From positions 265,402 to 329,401 of the forward strand of contig JAHBVR010000010.1 of NCBI GenBank assembly GCA_019637395.1: a DNA stretch of 64,000 bases, read 5' to 3'. Every line of letters starts with the position of its first letter. Position 1 is the first letter of the stretch. Shown here piece by piece: positions 59,501 through 64,000 of this stretch. The stretch is from Vulcanimicrobiota bacterium. GTDB lineage: Bacteria; Vulcanimicrobiota; Xenobia; Xenobiales; JADMJV01. Position numbers and translations under genes: made by a program. Below the pieces are notes generated by a model. It worked only from the letters and a program-made list of their open reading frames with translations, ran no database searches and was not told the origin of the DNA.

Positions 59501-61350
59501 AGGAACGGATTCAGAGAATCGGCATACTCGAAGGAACTGACGTTGATGACGTTGGGAACGACCGTCCGGTCCACCAGTTCCCACTGCTCCTCGACGTTAT
59601 AAAAATCGTCGTAAAACGAGTGGGACTGCCGGAGGTAGGCGGGATCGCTGGAGCTGACGTTCAGATCGAACTGCGTCGTGCGCAAACAATCCGTCGGGAT
59701 GTCGAACGGCGCCGGGAACAGCGGGACCTGGTCGCCGAAATCATAGTAGACAAGCATTTGATCATAGCTCTGCTCCGCGATTTTGCGGCCCAGGTCATCG
59801 TACAGGTATTGCGCCATGGCCAGGCCCCGAGCGTCATAAATCACGCTGATCTGCCCGTCGCTGTCATACTCGAAGGTCATGGTTTCTCCGCTCGGATCGG
59901 TGATCGATTCCAGGCGGTCTGGACTGATCGGATGGCTGCTCGAATAGTAGCTCATCGTGGTCAGTCGGCCGTTGACTGGGTCATTTACGCGAAGGGTCTG
60001 GGTTTGCCCATCGGCGCGCGGGGTCAGGCCATAATCGAAGTAGATGGCTCGGCCCTTGCCGTCCGACATCACCAGACTGCCCGAAGAGCGGTCATAGGTG
60101 ATTCCGTTGCCGTTGCGGTCGATGTCGCGCAACAACAGGCCCGAAGCGTCAAACTCCCGCCGCGTTTGGTCCTCAAAGGTCACCGCATAAGTGTAGTTTG
60201 GATCGCTGAGGGTTTTCTCAATTTGAGAATAATTGTCCTCATGGTAGGGCACGTAACTGCCGCCACTCAAAGCCCAACGCATCGACGCCCCGGACTCGTC
60301 CTCATAAATCAGGCTGGAATCCACCGGGTCTTCGTAAACGCGAATGCCGGTATTGGATTTCCAACCGTAGCCCATCGAGCCGGGCCCATCTTCGGTGAAG
60401 CTGGCACTGAAGGCCATCACCACCGACATGGGATTGCCCGCCTGGCTGCCAATCCCGGCCAGTTGAATGAGGAACCGCAACAAGCCATCCTTACAGGCAC
60501 AGCGCGTGCACAGGGCCCGAGTGTCCACCGGATAAATCGCGGTGGTGCCCGCCGTCGGCACACTGGCCCCGCCGTAAGCCACCGGAAAGAACACGCCGTG
60601 CTTGGTCTTCCCGTTGTTTTTCTTGCAGTTCCAGTCATACGAGAAGTCGGCCACTTTGCCAGTCACCGGAGCGCGCGCCGACACCGCTGTGCTGCCGGGG
60701 ACCGCCTTCAGAAGGTTCCCGGCCGTATCCTGAAAATCCAGCTCCCAATCAATGTTGCTGGTCGGCGTCCAGCCACCGGGATACAACGAGGTCGAAACCG
60801 GTAGAGTTCTCCACTCTCCGCGCAACTGGCAAAGGTTGTTCTTCGAGACCGGATCGATGCGCTTGCGCAGCGGCGAGAATCCGCGCAGCACCAGCCAGCG
60901 ATAGTCGAAGCTCCACTCCAGGCTTGGGCTCGGAGGCGTCGAGCCGATTTCGTAAATAGCTTCTGTGACCTCGTAAGTCCCCGCCAAATTTTCTTCCGTC
61001 CGACTGGCATTCGGCTGAAGAGGGGCATAGATGTTGTCGAAGGTCAGGGTGGTCGCCTGAAAATTGCTCTGGTCCGCCACCGGAGGATTGTTAAAATCGG
61101 GGCTGGGACCGGCATAAACCGTGTTGACCCCTCCCGACCTCACCACTTTCCAATACGAATCGATCTGAATCGCCGGATTGGAGGTGTGCTTTAAGTAGAA
61201 GGCCAGATAATAGGTGGAGTTGCCGCTGCTGATGCTGACCGTCCGCCGATAGGCGAAGTAAAGGTCGGTTCCATAGACAAAATCCACGTTGGTCTGAGTC
61301 GAAGTCGGCCCATACTGACGAAAAAAGGCTTTGCTTCCCAGGGTAATCAT
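56575..61350 (-). CDS. full-length RHS/YD-repeat toxin with HNH-like nuclease tip
   Basis: 1591 residues. The first roughly 300 residues are unrecognised and lack a signal peptide or PAAR domain. YD repeats follow from about 370 to 1330 (YDRSSGSLVMSDGKGRAIYF, YDSDGQISVIYDARGLAMAQ, YQYDAEGNLTQVTDIYGRIT). The core ends at DPIGFDGGLNLFGYTGQNP, NWTDPEGL, where RHS proteins self-cleave. The 150-residue tip contains RQRHHVIQNAAVKDLPGYSY, GTPHNLATRVQQQ and GYKALRRSGVFNKAEARQAI, a pattern of HNH/endonuclease VII-like toxins (His-His plus downstream His). ATG 61350 overlaps the small gene upstream. It is the cargo of a tail-like operon. Confidence 0.85.
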   Translation of the reverse strand: MITLGSKAFFRQYGPTSTQTNVDFVYGTDLYFAYRRTVSISSGNSTYYLAFYLKHTSNPAIQIDSYWKVVRSGGVNTVYAGPSPDFNNPPVADQSNFQATTLTFDNIYAPLQPNASRTEENLAGTYEVTEAIYEIGSTPPSPSLEWSFDYRWLVLRGFSPLRKRIDPVSKNNLCQLRGEWRTLPVSTSLYPGGWTPTSNIDWELDFQDTAGNLLKAVPGSTAVSARAPVTGKVADFSYDWNCKKNNGKTKHGVFFPVAYGGASVPTAGTTAIYPVDTRALCTRCACKDGLLRFLIQLAGIGSQAGNPMSVVMAFSASFTEDGPGSMGYGWKSNTGIRVYEDPVDSSLIYEDESGASMRWALSGGSYVPYHEDNYSQIEKTLSDPNYTYAVTFEDQTRREFDASGLLLRDIDRNGNGITYDRSSGSLVMSDGKGRAIYFDYGLTPRADGQTQTLRVNDPVNGRLTTMSYYSSSHPISPDRLESITDPSGETMTFEYDSDGQISVIYDARGLAMAQYLYDDLGRKIAEQSYDQMLVYYDFGDQVPLFPAPFDIPTDCLRTTQFDLNVSSSDPAYLRQSHSFYDDFYNVEEQWELVDRTVVPNVINVSSFEYADSLNPFLMTRQISPNGASTWMTYNAQGSLRTLTDDHLNVTTYDWVEDIDPGPLNPKHQKLLRKIHRPQVTVNGTPTTYAPTELRYDSDGNLIKVIDAQNNEMVLTRRSDGLVTDITDRRGFTTTMGYDGTTANLVTITTPAGPGAAPARTTTISYDDYDNVYEVQDPLSNTVRTVFDGKDRMVEARDAKGQSVYSNYVDGLLEWIEAPANQGSSSNRRRTRFEYDLSGRVEVVDAQNGPNNSTDYESRVGYEYTGFSQLKSLLRIKRPAPNNTPVVAGTEVEYDPLGRAVKSADFLGRLSYAAYEPFCVGHTTLSPRGVQMSSSFDTLCRLVQVETQEERHLYAYDELSRMIGARVGEIYGQVDYTKAFYKHDTIYAYDSLDRVTQITYANGETVSYQYDAEGNLTQVTDIYGRITQYTYYNDGRLRTVVYQGQTFTYSYDAAGRLETIAYPSGGLVASFTKTDGSTGWDANGQLLCLRYLKSGVHFHRFEYSYDDSGNRISLIDTPDAGGATTWSYGYDYLNRLTSVTRGSSTTLYAYDESDNRMSLTLPNGDVWTYGYDLADQIASRSFTPFGGSPAVVESYSHDHDGNMIARTQSGVTTTYDWNDFNRLRQVAVGGTPVETTSYDHEGIRRLKVDGAGASKSFSSGAMSLCDTRPSGPVSFVQGHQLLGLEQGGNLYFLISDGLSSVRKVVNSSGVSQGEFKFDEFGVPESSTTPPADLSAHSYVGGLGQRNEGGGLYYARQRWYDANLGRWLSQDPIGFDGGLNLFGYTGQNPTNWTDPEGLELPPLGADPGAYWGPEATVRPYVGPSPARFARLLLKAAAPFHFAPATCDLGISIYYGELGAGDPTNPNWEPQIYTQGVGPQTSPYWKQTGRQRHHVIQNAAVKDLPGYSYSAAPTVGLPGQAKVAGTPHNLATRVQQQRGGGTLAAECRIGYKALRRSGVFNKAEARQAIKEAMDYFTKIGHGPSTPTRIPLDRK
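57183..58164. repeat. RHS core direct repeat, copy 2 (inside the full gene)
   Basis: Partner of 55092-56073, same orientation. It lies immediately before the toxin tip of the full RHS gene, so homologous recombination between the copies would replace the HNH-like tip and its partner gene with the CHAT-like tip and its partner gene, deleting about 2.1 kb. Confidence 0.9.
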
Positions 61351-61598
61351 GATTTCATTTCCTTTCGTTGTTGAAGAAGATCGGCCAACCAGGGGCCAGG
61401 CTCCGGGACGGTGATTGCGTTCTCACGAACCACGGTGGGTATAGGCGTCGTCACCTTTACGAGAGACTCCGGCGCAAGATAAGAGACTCTCGCGGAGTTA
61501 GGCTCAGTCTCGCCCAAGAAGGGTTCTGCTGATCGTTGAGCAGGCCGTCGACTCCAGGTTCGAGCGACCAACTGGTTATCAAAATCGGGTTTATTCAC
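61347..61598 (-). CDS. 83-residue protein between NifU-like and RHS genes
   Basis: GTG 61598 overlaps the NifU-like stop (GTGA) and its TGA overlaps the RHS ATG. The protein (VNKPDFDNQLVARTWSRRPA, LGETEPNSARVSYLAPESLV, PEPGPWLADLLQQRKEMKS) is polar and Pro-rich with no domain recognised. Position and size suggest a chaperone or adaptor for the RHS cargo, by analogy only. Confidence 0.55.
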   Translation of the reverse strand: MNKPDFDNQLVARTWSRRPAQRSAEPFLGETEPNSARVSYLAPESLVKVTTPIPTVVRENAITVPEPGPWLADLLQQRKEMKS

Positions 61599-61987
61599 TT
61601 TTCTATTTCCTTTCCTAATGGGTTTGTTTGATGGTTCGCCTGGTCGAGCGCCCCAAAGAGCGCTTCCAGGAACATCCAAAGGGCATGTCGTTTGGAAATC
61701 GGCAGACCGCCGATCTCCTTGTCGAGGCGTAGCGCCGAGAGTTTTCGGGCCTCCTCGATGGTTTTGCCGATGATCTGGGTCGTTGCCAGCGAGGCGACGG
61801 CCACCACCGGTGCGCAGGCTTTGGCCAGAAACCGAGCATCCCGAATGCGCCCCTCTGCAACGTGCAACTGCACGATCAAATGGTCTCCGCATTTTGGATA
61901 CTTGGACTCGCCAAGGCCGTCAGGGTCTTTTAAAACGCCGCGATTCTGAGGATCCCTCAGATGCTGCCAGACAATGGTTGAATACAT
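61595..61987 (-). CDS. NifU/IscU-like protein lacking the third cluster cysteine
   Basis: ATG 61987 has GGAGG 5 bases upstream (130 residues). RDPQNRGVLKDPDGLGESKY, PKCGDHLIVQLHVAEGRIRD and FLAKACAPVVAVASLATTQI match the Fe-S scaffold NifU/IscU. Cys33 and Asp35 (CGD) and Cys58 are kept, but the third ligand, Cys in the family motif K.HC, is Ala102 (SKRHALWMF) although the adjacent His101 is kept. It therefore probably cannot assemble a normal [2Fe-2S] cluster. The operon (tail fibre, small protein, this gene, adaptor, RHS, immunity) has no other Fe-S biogenesis gene, so it may have been recruited for another job. Confidence 0.75.
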   Translation of the reverse strand: MYSTIVWQHLRDPQNRGVLKDPDGLGESKYPKCGDHLIVQLHVAEGRIRDARFLAKACAPVVAVASLATTQIIGKTIEEARKLSALRLDKEIGGLPISKRHALWMFLEALFGALDQANHQTNPLGKEIEK

Positions 61988-62051
61988 TCCGTCCTCCAAA
62001 TGGGCATAGCGAGGCTAGCCTTTCTGTGGTTTTGCTTTTAGTGGTGGAGCC

Positions 62052-62091
62052 CGAGAGGATTGGCGGCCCGGGCCGGGCGCCAATCCTCTCG
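62052..62091. repeat. strong 14-bp inverted repeat between tail gene and NifU-like gene
   Basis: CGAGAGGATTGGCG (62052-62065) and CGCCAATCCTCTCG (62078-62091) are perfect complements around a 12-base GC-rich loop. There is no T-run on either strand. It begins 4 bases past the stop of the upstream gene; a mRNA processing or stability hairpin, partial terminator, or protein-binding site is possible. Confidence 0.7.
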
Positions 62092-62095
62092 CCCT

Positions 62096-62446
62096 TTATC
62101 CAGGCAAGATTTCAAGAATCTTAGCCAGTAGCAACCGCAGCCCGTCGAGTTGCGCCCCCACCGTCTGGCCCTCGAGTTTTTCCAGGCTTTTCAAGGCCTC
62201 TGTTTTCCGGGCATCGGGTTCGAAGGCCATCGGGGGTAGAGGTGGGGGTGGCGGCTCGAGTTCCCGCTCAGAATCCACCACCTCATAGCCGCCGGCGTAA
62301 TAAACCGCCTCGACCAGGGGATCGGCCGATGGGGCCGGAACGTCGACAGTAAAGGGATGGCGCTCTTTCTCTGCCTTGAATTTCTCCAAGGCAGCCTCAA
62401 AGTCGAACCCCAGTTGATCAAAAATGGATTTTTCAATTTTGAACAT
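62096..62446 (-). CDS. small Pro-rich-linker protein of the tail operon
   Basis: 116 residues, starting 2 bases after the tail-fibre stop. A helical N-terminus (MFKIEKSIFDQLGFDFEAAL EKFKAEKERHP without a clear family) is joined by a poly-Pro stretch (LEPPPPPLPPM) to a helical C-terminus (EALKSLEKLEGQTVGAQLDG). Such small genes after fibre genes are often fibre-assembly chaperones; that is inference. Confidence 0.55.
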   Translation of the reverse strand: MFKIEKSIFDQLGFDFEAALEKFKAEKERHPFTVDVPAPSADPLVEAVYYAGGYEVVDSERELEPPPPPLPPMAFEPDARKTEALKSLEKLEGQTVGAQLDGLRLLLAKILEILPG

Positions 62447-62448
62447 GA

Positions 62449-64000
62449 TTACACTCCTGCATAAATGATGTAGTTTAGGACCCTGGTGGGCTGGACGTTG
62501 TTATGAGAGCCATTGCCGCCCGCATAACCTGTTGTCGTAGAGCCCTGCGAGTAGTTTTGGAGCGCATTAAGCGCCTGAGCCGCAACATAAGCATTGAAGT
62601 ATTGGTAGGCAACGGTCGAGTGGGCGTGACTGGGCATTTCGCTGGTTGACAACTGATGGACCTGGTTGCCTCCGGCTCCTGCTGTTCCCAAAGTCGTACT
62701 CCAGGCTTGCGCATTCAGAGCGGTAGAGCTCGTCCCACCCATGTTATTCAAACCCGCCACCACCCGGCCCCGAAGATCCGGTATTCCGAAAGTACCCGAC
62801 CCCGACCCGAAGGCCGTGCCAATGATCGAATGAAGGGAAGCGTAGGTGCTCGTGCTCACCAGTTGGCCATAGCACATCAGCCAACCCGCAGGGGCCGTTG
62901 AGCCGGCATACGGAGCGACCATTCCAACGGGGACGGAGCCGGGCAGCGCCCAGGTCCCATCGCCACGAAGAAAGGTGCTGGTACTGGCTGTTCCGGTTCC
63001 CAGACGCGCCGTCGCAAGAACCCCACTGGTGATGTCGGCGGCCGCGTGGGGATGGCTGGCCGCCGCCTTGCCATCCAACTGGGTCTGCACGGCGCTGGTG
63101 ACGCCATCCAGATAGCCGAACTCGGCGTTCGAAACCATGCCCGAACCGATCTTGGCTGCATCGATTCCGCTCGGCATATCACCCGCCGCCAGGGCTCCCA
63201 CACTGACCGCTCCGCCGGCGCTGCTTTGCTTGAGCACCTGTCCGGCGCCGCCGGTCGCCGATAGATCCGCACCGGTGCCGCCGCGCGCCAGGGCCATCTG
63301 GCCACTGGTGATGTCGGCGGCCGCGTGGGGATGGCTGGCCGCCGCCTTGCCGTCCAACTGGGTCTGCACGGCGCTGGTGACGCCATCCAGATAGCCGAAC
63401 TCGGCGTTCGAAACGGTGCCCGAACCGATCTTGGCGGCATCGATTCCACTCGGCATATCACCCGCCGCCAGGGCGGCGACCGAAATCGCGCCTCCTGCGG
63501 TCGTCTGCTTGAGCACCTGTCCGGCTCCACCGGTGGCCGACAGATTGGCATTCGTGCCACCGCGAGCCAGGCCAATCACTCCAGAAGTGATGTCCGCGGC
63601 CGCGTGAGTATGGCTGGTGGCCGCCTTGCCGTTCAGCTGGGTCTGCACGGCGCTGGTGACACCATCCAGATAGCCGAACTCAGCATTCGAAACCGTGCCC
63701 GAACCGATCTTGGCAGCATCGATAGCGCTCGGCAAATCCCCCGCCTGAATGGCCGAATTAACCCAATCCCCTGCGCTCTTTCGCAAGAACTGGCCGGTAG
63801 AGGGCGTAGTAATGGTTACGTCCGTCAGACCATTCAGGTCTGAGGAGGTGCCACTTACGGCCGCCCAGGTTCCATCCCCCCGCAAGAACTGTGCTGCGTT
63901 GGGAGCATTCGAACTCAGGCGCGCCGGAGCCACCTGACCGCTGGTGATCTGGGAACCATCGTGATTGTGACTGGGCAAATCACTCGCCTGAATAGCGGAG
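62449..64000 (-). CDS. phage-tail-collar fibre protein with 93-residue repeats (5' end outside window)
   Basis: The frame stays open to base 64000, so the N-terminus is missing; at least 516 residues are visible. Three copies of a 93-residue repeat (DAAKIGSGTVSNAEFGYLDG, VTSAVQTQLNGKAATSHTHA, ADITSGVIGLARGGTNANLS, GGAGQVLKQTTAGGAISVAA) correspond to a 279-base DNA repeat at about 63046, 63325 and 63604. The C-terminus is a tail collar domain: VPVGMVAPYAGSTAPAGWLM, FGIPDLRGRVVAGLNN, STSEMPSHAHSTVAYQ. These proteins form receptor-binding fibres of phage tails and related injection particles. It is the first visible gene of the RHS operon. Confidence 0.85.
   Translation of the reverse strand, partial: SAIQASDLPSHNHDGSQITSGQVAPARLSSNAPNAAQFLRGDGTWAAVSGTSSDLNGLTDVTITTPSTGQFLRKSAGDWVNSAIQAGDLPSAIDAAKIGSGTVSNAEFGYLDGVTSAVQTQLNGKAATSHTHAAADITSGVIGLARGGTNANLSATGGAGQVLKQTTAGGAISVAALAAGDMPSGIDAAKIGSGTVSNAEFGYLDGVTSAVQTQLDGKAAASHPHAAADITSGQMALARGGTGADLSATGGAGQVLKQSSAGGAVSVGALAAGDMPSGIDAAKIGSGMVSNAEFGYLDGVTSAVQTQLDGKAAASHPHAAADITSGVLATARLGTGTASTSTFLRGDGTWALPGSVPVGMVAPYAGSTAPAGWLMCYGQLVSTSTYASLHSIIGTAFGSGSGTFGIPDLRGRVVAGLNNMGGTSSTALNAQAWSTTLGTAGAGGNQVHQLSTSEMPSHAHSTVAYQYFNAYVAAQALNALQNYSQGSTTTGYAGGNGSHNNVQPTRVLNYIIYAGV

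Noticed and set aside
58498..60804. 768-codon open frame on the plus strand, opposite the RHS gene
   Set aside because: It is the antisense shadow of GC-rich RHS coding sequence; its Arg/His/Val-rich composition has no family signature and it has no ribosome site. The same applies to the identical 191-codon frames at 55423-55998 and 57514-58089.

Overview
The window is a GC-rich, densely packed bacterial chromosome segment. It holds no rRNA, no tRNA that I can recognise and no CRISPR array. Lipobox lipoproteins, pseudopilins with their inner-membrane platform proteins, a YceI protein and a phage-tail/RHS locus point to a diderm (Gram-negative-type) bacterium with a large, signalling-rich genome. 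Stop/start overlaps of the ATGA or GTGA kind are very common. No marker gene fixes the phylum; a deep-branching soil or freshwater lineage is a guess.

Layout. 1-9.1 kb: end of a TPR protein, a DUF983 protein, a histidine kinase/response regulator pair, a plus-strand operon of four pseudopilin-like proteins (one fused to a beta-propeller) and a facing GspF-like platform protein. 9.2-16.6 kb: two genes of an unrecognised family/operon, a Cys-rich propeller protein, a GT-C glycosyltransferase with TPRs, an M20 peptidase, YceI and Uma2. 16.7-24.7 kb: a second pseudopilin operon on the minus strand in which GspF, a response regulator, pseudopilins, a PD40 lipoprotein and a Ser/Thr kinase overlap end to end. 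24.8-27.6 kb: ldhA, a family-2 glycosyltransferase, methionine aminopeptidase. 28-30.3 kb: a transposase inactivated by a nonsense codon, then about 1.1 kb of AT-richer debris with striking palindromes. 30.3-37.4 kb: an ArsR-SRPBCC fusion with a visible operator; an 834-residue protein made of 13 MerR/excisionase-like helix-turn-helix units; a decayed gene; two tandem exported proteins that match the cytoplasmic domain of the flagellar/type III export gate FlhA; and an XRE-TPR regulator. 37.5-46.6 kb: an alpha/alpha-toroid protein, a DUF885 peptidase, an orphan ParA, a lipoprotein, a NYN/OST-HTH protein, a second member of the unrecognised family and a radical SAM protein. 46.8-53 kb: a 1407-residue Ala-rich helical-repeat protein ending in a zinc ribbon, followed by a paladin-like phosphatase. 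53-54 kb: mobile-element remnants. 54.1-64 kb: a minus-strand tail-fibre/NifU-like/RHS toxin operon with its partner gene, plus a displaced RHS tip bearing a CHAT-like domain and its own partner gene.

The most unusual content is the pair of signal-peptide-bearing FlhA-C-like proteins, the 13-unit helix-turn-helix array built by an eight-unit internal duplication, the RHS locus with a NifU-like protein lacking one cluster ligand, the repeat protein/paladin-like pair, and a paralogous family with a DSxGxFT signature that I could not name.
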